NCBI GenBank assembly: GCA_020073205.1
Contig: JAIQFR010000002.1
Span: 1-64,000, forward strand
Length of the DNA stretch: 64,000 bases
Direction of reading: 5' to 3'
DNA from: Terriglobia bacterium
GTDB taxonomy: Bacteria; Acidobacteriota; Polarisedimenticolia; Polarisedimenticolales; JAIQFR01
This document shows, in pieces, positions 1-8,127 of the stretch. The stretch's first letter is position 1. Each line of letters begins with the position of its first letter. The position numbers and the translations under genes are program-made. The notes under the pieces are model-generated. The model saw only the letters and a program-made list of their open reading frames with translations. It did not search any database and was not told where the DNA came from.

Positions 1-1
1 C

Positions 2-553
2 TCGGTCCAGATGGTGTTCATCTTCATCGCGACCGGCGGCAAGGACGCCAAGACGTTCACGCAAGGGCTCCCCGGGCTCAACATCCAGTTCGCGCCCGAC
101 TCGGCCTGGGACCGGTGCGTGATCCTGTCGCCGCAGGGCTCCTCGCGAGTCAAGGCCGAGGTCGACACGAAGGCGGCGGCGATGAAGGACGCGATCGTCG
201 TCCCGACCCGGGTGAAGGGGTCCGGCAGGACGATCTCCGCGACGGTGGACCTCAAGAGCCTGGGAAGCGGCGACCCGGCCACGTGGGGCTACCAGGTGGT
301 CATGCAGTCCAACGAGGGGTTCCCGGCGAGCAGCGACCTCCTGACCCGCAAGGTCAACGAGTACGAGGGGCAGCACCGTTTCGGCGGGGGGAACGACGGC
401 GACTGCGATCCTCACGCGGTGGACATCCTGGCGGGCAGCGGCAAGGGGGACGCCTCCGAGGCCGACCTCCAGCACAAGATGCTCGCCTACGAGTGCAACC
501 CCGACGGCACGTCGAAGAAGATGGCGACGCTTACCATGGTCCACGGGAAGTAG
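2..553 (+). CDS. Glucodextranase C-terminal-type secreted protein, 5'-truncated
   Basis: The reading frame is open to the window edge, so the true start lies upstream; 183 codons are visible. The visible part resembles the C-terminal DOMON-like, glucan-binding module of glucodextranase (Glucodextran_C type). It has an AWDRCVILSPQ segment, a WGYQVVMQSNEGFP segment and a Gly/Asp-rich FGGGNDGDCDPH loop near the end. The gene two positions downstream (2947-3942) has the matching AWERAVCLTP and TWSYVVAVSG segments, so the two are probably distant paralogues flanking the beta-barrel gene. The likely role is binding or processing of alpha-glucan outside the cytoplasm, with any catalytic part outside the window. 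The family call rests on motif resemblance only. Confidence 0.7.
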   Translation, partial: SVQMVFIFIATGGKDAKTFTQGLPGLNIQFAPDSAWDRCVILSPQGSSRVKAEVDTKAAAMKDAIVVPTRVKGSGRTISATVDLKSLGSGDPATWGYQVVMQSNEGFPASSDLLTRKVNEYEGQHRFGGGNDGDCDPHAVDILAGSGKGDASEADLQHKMLAYECNPDGTSKKMATLTMVHGK

Positions 554-557
554 TGCA

Positions 558-577
558 GCTCCGCGCTCGGGCGGAGC
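558..577 (+). other. Small hairpin in 39-nt intergenic gap
   Basis: GCTCCGC and GCGGAGC form a perfect 7-bp stem around a 6-nt loop directly after the stop of the preceding gene. No T-tract follows, so it is more likely an intercistronic processing or attenuation hairpin than a full terminator. Confidence 0.35.
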
Positions 578-592
578 CTGGGGGCTTCACAC

Positions 593-2872
593 ATGAGCCT
601 TAGAAGAACGATCGGAATCGCGCTGCTCGCGGCCGCCGCCATCGCGATGGCGGGGCTGGTCTACGCCGACGACAAGCCGAAGCTGGTCATCGGCGGGACC
701 ACCTACACGAAGTGGCTGTGGGGGAACCAGCGCTACGGCGGATCGATGTACAACTTCACCACGGTCCCGGGGGAGGGCTTCGGGGACAACGGCCAGGGCT
801 CCGAGGTGGAGCTGCTCCTCGACGCGAAGCTCTCCAAGGCGGTGGAGGTGAAGGCGCGCCTCCACAGCCGGTTCAACCAGAACGAGTGGACGAACTTCGG
901 CGGGTTCGGCGGCCGGAACCCGGGAAGCGGGGCCGGCTCGCTGGGGCCGTGCGTCAGCGGCGACTGCGGCGAATGGGACCCGAGGTCCAACCAGTACGTC
1001 AAGCTCCGCGGCGTGGCCGTGGTCCTGACCCCCGGCTACAAGTGGATCGACTCGGCCACCATCGGCGCGAACGACTTCGGTCAGTTCGACCCGTTCGTCA
1101 TCGGCCGGATCCGGTACATCGACCGGGACAACGCGTCGGGCCTCCTGTTCCAGGGCTCGGCCGCCCACCGCAAGTTCACGTGGGACTTCACGCGCATCTC
1201 CCTGCCGCGCCTGTGGGCGGGGCCCAACTACGGCACCGGCACGTACACTGCGGCGGACGCCGCGTACGGCCTCCAGTTCAAGGTCGCGGCCAGCTCGGTG
1301 TTCGACATCGGCGGGATCGCGGAGTACGTGCGCGACCAGGAGCTCAACTCCCTCGACCTCAACCTCGACAACGGGGTGAGCATCAAGACTCGGTTCCGTA
1401 ACAGCGTGGGAGGGATCAAGTTCGGCGTGCACCCGAGCTCGAACTACGACATCCTCGGCGCCTACTACTACTCCTCCCACGACTCGAACCCGACGTTCGG
1501 GGCCCCGTCCAGCTTCAACATCGGCGGCGGCTTCTCCCCCGTGATCGCCGGCAAGCACGACGACTCCTCCTTCAAGGTCGACTTCACCGCCAGCGATCCG
1601 TTCGGCGTCGGCCTGTCGTTCGCGCTCCAGGCGTTCGACATCGGCGCCCAGTACACGTCGATGATGGCGTCGCGGCGCGAGGCCGACGTCCTGCTCACCG
1701 AGGGGCACGACTCGACGTGGGCGTATCCGGGCCCGAACAACGCCAAGTACGGCGTGTTCGGCAGCCGCTCGGTCAACGACCCGAACTCCGACGGGTTCAA
1801 CCGCTCCGTGATCGGGTACGCGGGCTGGGACGGCAACGCCATGCAGGTGCCGACCATCAACGTGGACAACGAGTTCACCGACTTCGACGAGCCGATGGCC
1901 GAGACCTGCATCGGTTGGAAAGGCGTGACCCTCGTTCCCACCTGGACCAAGGGGGCGCTCGAGATCCGCGGCGAGGTCACGCACATCGGCTACAACACCA
2001 ACTGGCAGGCCTGGGGCGACCCCTCCCACGACATCGAGAACAGCCCCTACCCGGCCATGGAGCTGGACACCGGCGTCGGCCACAACTTCCGTTCCGCCTT
2101 CGCGCCGTTCTCCGACAAGAAGACGGACATCGCGCTCGTCGGCTTCAAGTACGTCATCGAGGCCGGAAAGGGAATCGACCTCTTCGGCAAGGTGAAGTAC
2201 ATCAAAGAGACCGACAACCGGATGAACAACGCGAAGTACCTGCCGTATGCCGCGGGAGACTGCCCGGCCACGCCGACGCTCGACGTGGACGGAGGTTGCC
2301 TCGGCGTCCAGAACTACTACTTCGACGCGGGCGACGACGGCCCGCGCTTCTCCTCGGCGGCCCTGTACGGCAACCCGCCGGTGATCACCGGAGCCGGCGG
2401 GGTGGTCGGCTACCAGTGGAAGCCGTTCGACAGCCTCTCCGACGACGATCGCGACGAGAAGTACTGGCTCTACCAGATCGGCGCGGGCTACCAGCTCACC
2501 AACGACCTGTACGGGTCGCTCACGTACGAGTACTACGACGTGGACCTCAAGGACGGCAACACCGCGTTCCAGGCGTACCGGGTCCACGAGATGGCGTCGG
2601 GCAAGCACACCAAGAACCGGATCTCGGCGAAGTTCCGCTACATCCTGGCGGGGGCCGAGTTCGGGCTCGAGTACCAGTACGCGTTCGGCACGTTCGAGCC
2701 GGACTTCGGCGGCGGCTTCGTGCCGCAGGTCGCTGACGCGGACATCGCAGCCGCCCACAACGTCCCGGTCGGCTCCCTCGGCTTCAGCGGGCACTTCGGA
2801 GGCTGGAACAGCCTCGAGAAGCGCGAGTTCAGGCAGAGCCACATCAAGGCGTTCATGAAGGTCCAGTTCTAG
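593..2872 (+). CDS. Outer-membrane beta-barrel protein (porin-like)
   Basis: This 759-aa protein starts with a clear signal peptide (residues 1-25, Ala/Leu-rich core, cleavage near VYA-DD). The mature part is rich in alternating aromatic and polar residues, with many Tyr, Asn, Gly and Asp, and it ends in aromatic-rich strands (final residues IKAFMKVQF). A terminal Phe is typical of BAM-assembled barrels. Length and composition suit a large outer-membrane barrel. The substrate cannot be read from the sequence. Its position between two glucodextranase-C-type proteins and near an alpha-amylase suggests glucan or maltodextrin uptake, which is inference. I could not assign a named porin family. 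Confidence 0.75.
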   Translation: MSLRRTIGIALLAAAAIAMAGLVYADDKPKLVIGGTTYTKWLWGNQRYGGSMYNFTTVPGEGFGDNGQGSEVELLLDAKLSKAVEVKARLHSRFNQNEWTNFGGFGGRNPGSGAGSLGPCVSGDCGEWDPRSNQYVKLRGVAVVLTPGYKWIDSATIGANDFGQFDPFVIGRIRYIDRDNASGLLFQGSAAHRKFTWDFTRISLPRLWAGPNYGTGTYTAADAAYGLQFKVAASSVFDIGGIAEYVRDQELNSLDLNLDNGVSIKTRFRNSVGGIKFGVHPSSNYDILGAYYYSSHDSNPTFGAPSSFNIGGGFSPVIAGKHDDSSFKVDFTASDPFGVGLSFALQAFDIGAQYTSMMASRREADVLLTEGHDSTWAYPGPNNAKYGVFGSRSVNDPNSDGFNRSVIGYAGWDGNAMQVPTINVDNEFTDFDEPMAETCIGWKGVTLVPTWTKGALEIRGEVTHIGYNTNWQAWGDPSHDIENSPYPAMELDTGVGHNFRSAFAPFSDKKTDIALVGFKYVIEAGKGIDLFGKVKYIKETDNRMNNAKYLPYAAGDCPATPTLDVDGGCLGVQNYYFDAGDDGPRFSSAALYGNPPVITGAGGVVGYQWKPFDSLSDDDRDEKYWLYQIGAGYQLTNDLYGSLTYEYYDVDLKDGNTAFQAYRVHEMASGKHTKNRISAKFRYILAGAEFGLEYQYAFGTFEPDFGGGFVPQVADADIAAAHNVPVGSLGFSGHFGGWNSLEKREFRQSHIKAFMKVQF

Positions 2873-2887
2873 GACCCGTCCGTTTCG

Positions 2888-2927
2888 GGAGGGAGGCCCG
2901 GCGGCCCGTATCGCCGGGCCTCCCTCC
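2888..2927 (+). terminator. Strong intercistronic hairpin (16-bp stem)
   Basis: An inverted repeat pairs 2888-2903 with 2912-2927 perfectly, around an 8-nt loop. It fills the 74-nt gap between the barrel gene and the next gene. No T-run follows, so it may be a stability or attenuation hairpin lowering expression of the downstream gene instead of a strict terminator. Confidence 0.55.
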
Positions 2928-2946
2928 ACCGCTCCCAGGAGACACC

Positions 2947-3942
2947 ATGCGACCCCGTCGGCTCGTTCCGGTCCTCGCCGTCCTGCTCCTGCCGCTCGCC
3001 GCCGCCGCCCTCGTGCCGGCGGCGGAGGCCCGCGGGAAATCGGTCATCTTCAAGCTCGAGGATCCGCGGGGGGACGACCACGGCGACGGCTCGCTGGTCT
3101 ATCCGCTGAGGGACGATTTCCAGCCCGGGGACCTCGACCTCCTCTCGTTCAGCGCCCGCGCCGAGGACGGAGGGACGACGTTCGAGGCGACGTTCGCGCG
3201 GCCGGTCCGATCTCCGGGAGGGCGGACGATCGACATCGGCGGGGGCAACCTGAACGACGTCGCACGCTTCGGCTTCTACACGTTCAACCTCGACGTCTAC
3301 ATCGACATGGACCGGGTCGCGGGCTCGGGAAGCACCAACATGCTCCCCGGCCGCGTGGCGGAGATCGCACCCGAGAACGCCTGGGAGCGGGCGGTGTGCC
3401 TGACGCCGCGTCCTTACGAGGCCCAGGAAGCGTTGAGGCGCCTGATGGTCAGCGCGGTGAAGCGCGATACCAAGGCCGAGAAGAAGAAGAAGCTGAGCGA
3501 GGACGACCTGAAGCGCCTTCGCTCGGAAGCCGAGGCGGACATCGCCTCCCGCGTCTTCTTTCCGACGCGCATCCGCGTGACGGGGCCCAAGATCAGCTTC
3601 TTCGTTCCCGACGCCTTCCTCGGCGGCCCCGCGAAGGACACGTGGAGCTACGTGGTCGCCGTGTCGGGGGCCGACGTCCTGCAGAAGTTCGACGTGCCGG
3701 CGGCGTTGACGGGCGCCACGCCCAGCGGCGAGGGGCTCATGATCCTCCGCGTCGTGTCCGGGCGCTCCCAGGACGCGTTCGGCGGCGCGCGGGAAGACCA
3801 GGAGGGGTACCAGCCCCCTCTCCTGGACGTCATCGTCCCGCCTGGCAAGATCCAGGAAGACGTTTTGATGGACTACGACCCCGACGCCCACCGGCCCGTT
3901 CGCCTGCCCGGCGTCGTGCCCGCCGACGTCAAGGGAAAGTAG
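2947..3942 (+). CDS. Secreted glucodextranase C-terminal-type protein
   Basis: A 331-aa protein with a signal peptide at residues 1-28 (Leu/Ala core, AEA-RG cleavage). It resembles the glucodextranase C-terminal DOMON-like domain: KLEDPRGDDHGDGS near residues 37-50, a TFNLDVYIDMDRV strand around 116-128, AWERAVCLTPRPYE around 145, and WSYVVAVSG around 235. A charged KAEKKKKLSED insert lies near 180. No glycosidase catalytic domain is present, so it is probably a stand-alone binding protein. It shares an orientation with the barrel gene, 74 nt after it, and the two are likely co-transcribed through the intervening hairpin. Confidence 0.7.
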   Translation: MRPRRLVPVLAVLLLPLAAAALVPAAEARGKSVIFKLEDPRGDDHGDGSLVYPLRDDFQPGDLDLLSFSARAEDGGTTFEATFARPVRSPGGRTIDIGGGNLNDVARFGFYTFNLDVYIDMDRVAGSGSTNMLPGRVAEIAPENAWERAVCLTPRPYEAQEALRRLMVSAVKRDTKAEKKKKLSEDDLKRLRSEAEADIASRVFFPTRIRVTGPKISFFVPDAFLGGPAKDTWSYVVAVSGADVLQKFDVPAALTGATPSGEGLMILRVVSGRSQDAFGGAREDQEGYQPPLLDVIVPPGKIQEDVLMDYDPDAHRPVRLPGVVPADVKGK

Positions 3943-3957
3943 GGAGCCGCAGGCTCC
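3943..3957. terminator. Hairpin between convergent genes
   Basis: GGAGCC-GCA-GGCTCC forms a perfect 6-bp stem immediately after the stop of the plus-strand gene and 9 nt beyond the stop of the convergent amylase gene. It could act in both directions. No T-tract is present. Confidence 0.4.
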
Positions 3958-3966
3958 GGAGCACGC

Positions 3967-5661
3967 TCAGCGCAGCCGCCAGATTCCGCTGGCGTGAGGC
4001 GGAAGCTCCATGGTGAAGGCGCCGGACGCTCCGGCCGGATGCTCGGGCACCCCGGAATCGATCAGGAGAGGCTCCGTGGCGCTCGCGGCGACGGCGAAAG
4101 GTCCCGCGCGCACGGCCCCCGCGCCCAGGTTGTGGACGACGAGGACCCGCTCGCCGGCTGCCGCACGGACGTACGCGAGCACGGGGCCGCCACGCGAGAG
4201 CAGCTCGATCGCTCCGAGGCGGAGCGCCGCAGAGTCCCTCCTCGCCCGGACGAGCGACCGGTAGCTGGACAGGAGCGAGCCTCGATCCCCTGTCTCCGCG
4301 GCGACGTTCGCGGCCTCCTGCCCCGGAGCGAACGAGAACCAGGGCTTCCCCGTCGTGAAGCCTCCCCCGGACGAAGCGTTCCACGGCATCGGGGTTCGCT
4401 TCGACTCGTCGTCGCGGGTCGGCCCGTTCCCGAGGCCGACTTCCTCGCCGTAATAAACGAACGGCGAGCCCGGGAGGGTGAGCAGCACCGCGGCCGCGCT
4501 CCGGAGCTTCCCGGGGTCGTTCCCGAGCTGCGTCGCCAGGCGGACCATGTCGTGGTTCGTCAGGAACGTCGCGTCCTCGACCCCGGGCGGGTAGTCCGCC
4601 TCGACCTCCGCGATCTTGGCGGCGATCCGCGCCCCGTCCCCCGCGTTCACGTCCTGCACGATCGCGTCCGCCAGCGGGAAGTCGAAGTTCATCGGGAGCT
4701 CGTCCCCGCCCGGGACCGCCGCCGTCGAGCCGAAGTAGGTCGCGATCACCGCGGTCTCGGACCAGTTCTCGCCGACCAGCACCGCCTCGGGCTTCACACT
4801 CCGAACGTACGCCGAGAACTCCTTCCAGAACGCGTGGGTTTCCGGGGTGTCGTTCTGGGCCGCGCCGGGACCGCCTTCGACCATGTGGCGGGCCGCGTCG
4901 AGGCGGAACCCGTCGACGCCGCGGTCGAGCCACAGCTTCGCGATCCGCTCCGCCTCGGCGCGGACCTCGGGGTTCCGGAAGTTGAGGTCGGGCATCCCTC
5001 CCCAGAAGATCCCGTAGTAGAACGCCCCGTTCCGCTCGTGCCAGGTGCGGTTGCTCCCACCCCAGGGCTGGGTCCAACCCGGGTCGTCCGCCCTCCAGAC
5101 GTACCAGTCGCGCTTCGGGCTCCGCGGGGAGGACGCCGACGCGACGAACCACGGGTGCTGCGCGCTGGTATGGTTGATCACGAGGTCCAGAATGACCTTG
5201 ATCCCCCGGCGGTGGGCCTCCTCGACGAGGCGAGCGAAGTCCTGGTTGGTCCCGTACTCCGGATTGATCGTCTCGTAGTCGGTGACGTCGTAGCCGTGGT
5301 AGCTCGGGGACGCGAACACCGGCATGAGCCACAGGGCGTCGACGCCGAGATCGGACGCGGTCGCGGGATCCCCGTCGTTCAGGTAGTCGAGCTTCGAGAT
5401 CAGCCCGGGAAGGTCGCCGATCCCGTCGCCGTTCGAGTCCTCGAAGCTCCGGACGAACACCTCGTAGAACACCGCGCCGCGGATCCACTCGTGGTTCCAG
5501 ACCGCAGCCCGCCCCGCGGACGGGGTCGCCGGATTCGAGGACGTGGTTCGGGAGGCCACCGTTTCGGCCCCGCCATCGGCGCCCGGTCGCTTCGAGCAGC
5601 CGGGCAGCGGGAGCGCGACGACGACCAGCGCGACGAAGATTGCGAGACGCGGCAGCTTCAT
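3967..5661 (-). CDS. GH13 alpha-amylase family lipoprotein
   Basis: A 564-aa protein with a lipoprotein signal peptide (lipobox LPGC, Cys22), so it is probably anchored in a membrane on the periplasmic or outer side. All GH13 regions are visible: [17 protein letters not shown] with nucleophile Asp255, LVGENW with acid/base Glu298, and FLTNHD with Asp371. This predicts hydrolysis of alpha-1,4-glucan or maltodextrin. The start at 5661 is chosen over 5688 because AGGAGGT lies 6 nt upstream of it and the signal peptide then begins correctly. The C-terminal beta-sandwich is typical. It is convergent with the glucodextranase-C-type gene and sits in an alpha-glucan neighbourhood with malQ. Confidence 0.92.
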   Translation of the reverse strand: MKLPRLAIFVALVVVALPLPGCSKRPGADGGAETVASRTTSSNPATPSAGRAAVWNHEWIRGAVFYEVFVRSFEDSNGDGIGDLPGLISKLDYLNDGDPATASDLGVDALWLMPVFASPSYHGYDVTDYETINPEYGTNQDFARLVEEAHRRGIKVILDLVINHTSAQHPWFVASASSPRSPKRDWYVWRADDPGWTQPWGGSNRTWHERNGAFYYGIFWGGMPDLNFRNPEVRAEAERIAKLWLDRGVDGFRLDAARHMVEGGPGAAQNDTPETHAFWKEFSAYVRSVKPEAVLVGENWSETAVIATYFGSTAAVPGGDELPMNFDFPLADAIVQDVNAGDGARIAAKIAEVEADYPPGVEDATFLTNHDMVRLATQLGNDPGKLRSAAAVLLTLPGSPFVYYGEEVGLGNGPTRDDESKRTPMPWNASSGGGFTTGKPWFSFAPGQEAANVAAETGDRGSLLSSYRSLVRARRDSAALRLGAIELLSRGGPVLAYVRAAAGERVLVVHNLGAGAVRAGPFAVAASATEPLLIDSGVPEHPAGASGAFTMELPPHASGIWRLR

Positions 5662-5667
5662 GGGAGT

Positions 5668-5674
5668 ACCTCCT
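5668..5674 (-). promoter_or_regulatory. Ribosome-binding site deciding the amylase start
   Basis: The minus strand reads AGGAGGT here, 6 nt before the ATG at 5661. It lies inside the longer alternative frame from 5688, which argues against that longer start. Confidence 0.8.
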
Positions 5675-5725
5675 GGCGGCGGTTTCACCTATGATCGGGC
5701 GGATTGTACCGCCGGAGCCGACCGG

Positions 5726-6610
5726 ATGGCCCATTTCGACGAAGCCCGCCGAGCGGCCCTGATGGGGGACCTCCTCGCGCACCTCACCGGGCGGCCGGCG
5801 AACCTCCTCGCGTTCGACCGGGTCCGGGAGCACCTGAAGCTGAGCCACCTGGTGGATCGCGGCGTGCTCGAGGTCCCACTCGACCGGATCGTGGGCACGG
5901 TGGGCCGGGAGAAGGACTTCAATCGCACGTTCCTCCCGCGGGGGGAGTCGCTTCGGGCCCGGTGGGAAGAGGTCGAAGGGCTGGCCGAGGGGCCGGCGGG
6001 ATTCCCGTCCGTCGAGCTGTACAAGGTCGGCGAAGCCTACTTCGTCGTGGACGGGCACCACCGGGTCTCGGTGGCGCGATCGCTCGAGGCGCCGGCGATC
6101 GAGGCCCACGTCAAGGAATTCGAGACGCCGGTCCCGCTCGACGCCGGCGCGTCGATCGAAGACGTGGTCTTGAAGAGCGGGCTCGTCGACTTCCTCGAGG
6201 CCACGCGCCTCGCCCCGGAGGAGCCCGACGAGTTCCGGACCACGGTGCCGAACGGTTACGAGCGGCTGCTCGAGCACGTCGGCGTCCATCGGTATTTCCG
6301 TGGGATCGACGATCGGCGCGAGTGCCCGTGGGACGAGGCGGTCCGGTCATGGAGGCTCGGCGTCTACCGCCCGATGGTCGCGACGATCCGGGAGAGCGGG
6401 GTCCTGGCGGAATTCCCCGGCTGCACCGAGACCGACCTCTATCTGTTCACCATGGACCACCTCCACCACCTCCGGGAGCGGTACGCGGCCCGCGCCGTCG
6501 AGAGGGAGGCCGCCGTCCGGCACTTCCGGTGGTTCGGTCGCTCACCGGCTGGCGGGAAGGGTCGGCTGCGATCGTGGTGGAGGCGGATCGTGAGGGGAAG
6601 GGACGTCTAG
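5726..6610 (+). CDS. ParB/sulfiredoxin-fold DUF4032-like protein
   Basis: A 294-aa cytoplasmic protein beginning MAHFDEARR. The frame is open further upstream, but that extension overlaps the divergent amylase and is low-complexity. The key motif is YFVVDGHHRVSVARSL around residues 110-125, the ParB/sulfiredoxin-like N-terminal fold signature (DGNHR-type loop). It is preceded by an RxxDFNRTFLP segment, the arrangement seen in DUF4032-type proteins. The C-terminal part is helical and charged. Function in this family is poorly known; nucleotide or DNA binding is possible. It is divergent from the amylase with a 64-nt gap that must hold both promoters. Confidence 0.7.
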   Translation: MAHFDEARRAALMGDLLAHLTGRPANLLAFDRVREHLKLSHLVDRGVLEVPLDRIVGTVGREKDFNRTFLPRGESLRARWEEVEGLAEGPAGFPSVELYKVGEAYFVVDGHHRVSVARSLEAPAIEAHVKEFETPVPLDAGASIEDVVLKSGLVDFLEATRLAPEEPDEFRTTVPNGYERLLEHVGVHRYFRGIDDRRECPWDEAVRSWRLGVYRPMVATIRESGVLAEFPGCTETDLYLFTMDHLHHLRERYAARAVEREAAVRHFRWFGRSPAGGKGRLRSWWRRIVRGRDV

Positions 6611-6797
6611 CGGGGAATGGCGCCTCAACTCGTGTACGCCGCATTCCTGAGAATGCCGATCCCGCTTTTCGCAGTGTTTTGTTGACCTCTGCTCCGCCTT
6701 CCCGAAGTCGGTCTCTGCCCCGAACATTCGCTGGCGCGGTATACCCCAGACGCATCTCAAACCACAACAAAACGTCGCGGGGAACCGGCAACCGGGT

Positions 6798-7049
6798 TCA
6801 ACCGAAGTTGGCGACCGCCACGGACCGTGACTTCGCGAGGCTCCGCCGGAGCAGCTTGATCCGCTCGATTTCCTGCAGGGTCTCGGCCGTCAGGTAGCTC
6901 TCCCCGCAATTCGGGCAGACCATCACGGGCACGTCCTCGACGACCAGGAGGGTCGGACCTCTCCCGTAAGTCCTGGGCAGGCGGCGGCGCAAGACCCCCG
7001 CCTTCCCGCATACGTCGCACCGGCTACTCGTCTTCTTCATCTCGCTCAC
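6798..7049 (-). CDS. YgiT/MqsA-type zinc-finger antitoxin
   Basis: An 83-aa protein with two CxxC pairs, CDVCG near residue 11 and CPNCGE near residue 45, followed by YLTAETLQEIERI. This is the YgiT-type zinc-binding domain of MqsA-like antitoxins. The MqsA HTH domain is absent, as in many short family members. The GTG start at 7049 overlaps the toxin stop by 4 nt (GTGA); an ATG at 7040 is the alternative. By context it would neutralise the DUF4258 protein encoded just upstream. Confidence 0.8.
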   Translation of the reverse strand: MSEMKKTSSRCDVCGKAGVLRRRLPRTYGRGPTLLVVEDVPVMVCPNCGESYLTAETLQEIERIKLLRRSLAKSRSVAVANFG

Positions 7050-7330
7050 TCCGAGTATACGGTCAGGACCACGACCTTGCCCGTCGGCCCCGTTTTCGCC
7101 ACGACAACCACCGTGTCATCGCCTTCCAAGGCGCGTCCCCGGATCACGTACTTCCTCTCCCCCTTCGCCCTGTCCACCTGTCGCTCGACGATGCGGCCGG
7201 TGAGCACCGCGTTCTCGATATCGAAGATCGAGAGACCGTCGGCGTCCATCTCCTCCTCGGCATGAACGGTCATCACGTATTGCCGGGAGCGCAGCTTCTC
7301 GCGCATATCGTTCAGTACCCGTTCGAACAC
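7046..7330 (-). CDS. DUF4258 family putative toxin
   Basis: A 94-aa protein with the DUF4258 pattern: YVMTVHAEEEMDADGLSIFDIENAVLTGRIVE, then GERKYVIRG and a terminal VVLTVY strand. The family belongs to RelE/mRNA-interferase-like folds and is usually paired with YgiT-type zinc-finger proteins, as here. The start is GTG at 7330, or possibly ATG at 7306. The order toxin then antitoxin with overlap matches known pairs. Ribonuclease activity is inferred from the family. Confidence 0.78.
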   Translation of the reverse strand: MFERVLNDMREKLRSRQYVMTVHAEEEMDADGLSIFDIENAVLTGRIVERQVDRAKGERKYVIRGRALEGDDTVVVVAKTGPTGKVVVLTVYSE

Positions 7331-7394
7331 CGCCGCATCTTACACCGGTCCGACAGCCTATCCGGCAGACTGCTCGGTGTTAATTCGGCTCTCG

Positions 7395-7706
7395 CTACCC
7401 CTCGTCATTCGCTGAACCAGCGTACAGGACGGCTCCGTCAGTCCTGGAGATTACGACGAGCAAGGAGCTTTCCAACGTCATGGGGTGCGCACCGGTAACA
7501 TACACGAGCCACGAGTTCGTCAGTCGTCTTTCCGCATCGTCGAATCCGTAGAGAGCTGGCGGACCCCCCACTTCCGCCACGGTGCGCACCGTGAAGGTCA
7601 GATTAGAAAGAAACCGACCTTTCGCCCTGAGGTATTCGCGAGCGATCTGTTCAGCCTCTGCTCGACTCGCGATCGATCGAGGCGTGCTTCCGGGATCGGC
7701 TGCCAT
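7395..7706 (-). CDS. Small hypothetical protein
   Basis: A 103-aa protein, not recognised. It has an N-terminal helix (EAEQIAREYLRAKG), then FTVRTVAEVGGPPALYGFDDAERRLTNSWLVYVTG and LVVISRTDGAVLYAGSANDEG. The helix followed by beta-strands with an SWLVYV strand and a DGxVLYAGSA tail resembles small immunity-like or PepSY/NTF2-type folds, but no family is claimed. It starts at ATG 7706. Codon use is less GC-biased than the flagellar genes. It lies in a small accessory island with the toxin-antitoxin pair and a truncated gene. Confidence 0.5.
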   Translation of the reverse strand: MAADPGSTPRSIASRAEAEQIAREYLRAKGRFLSNLTFTVRTVAEVGGPPALYGFDDAERRLTNSWLVYVTGAHPMTLESSLLVVISRTDGAVLYAGSANDEG

Positions 7707-7802
7707 GGGGCCTCCCTGTCATGGGGCCTCCCCACTCGCTGTGGGCCGCCACTTCCAACGCCAGCATGTGTCCCGCGGAGCAGCGAGGCGCGGCGAGTTT
7801 AA

Positions 7803-8120
7803 CTAAACATCTAAGGCAAGGACCTGCGCCAACGTCCCTTCACGTATTAGACCGAGCCTGCCCCCGACATTCGCATAGGCCGGCAGGTGCCAGTCATTAA
7901 GGTCGACTGAAGGTTTCCGCATCGCGCCTTCGTTGACCAATTCCGCCACGGCGGCAGCGATGGCGGTCGTCTTGAACCTTCGCAGTTGGTTCAAGAGAAG
8001 AGCTTCCATGAGGCTGCCCGACAACACCATTCCTGCTTTCCACTGCCCGCTATTTATGGCGATTTCAGCCGACGCCAGGTCTTCTCGAAGCGCCTGTCGC
8101 CACGCACCATCGACAGGCGC
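7803..8120 (-). pseudogene. 5'-truncated gene remnant, HEPN-like
   Basis: The frame ending at 7803 stays protein-like well upstream of its first ATG (8030). The extra codons encode WRQALREDLASAEIAINSG followed by QWKAGMVLSGSLMEALLLNQL, back to an in-frame stop at 8121-8123. No ATG, GTG or TTG occurs before the conserved segment, so the gene has lost its 5' end. The lost boundary lies 7 bp from the malQ stop. The W..GMVLSGSLMEALLL pattern is like a helical HEPN-type protein (inference). The intact C-terminus reads PSVDLNDWHLPAYANVGGRLGLI. Confidence 0.55.
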
Positions 8121-8127
8121 TCAGCCA

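Noticed and set aside
587-2929. 780-aa minus-strand open frame opposite the beta-barrel gene
   Set aside because: Val/Arg/Glu-rich shadow of a GC-rich gene; the plus-strand frame has a signal peptide and barrel features.
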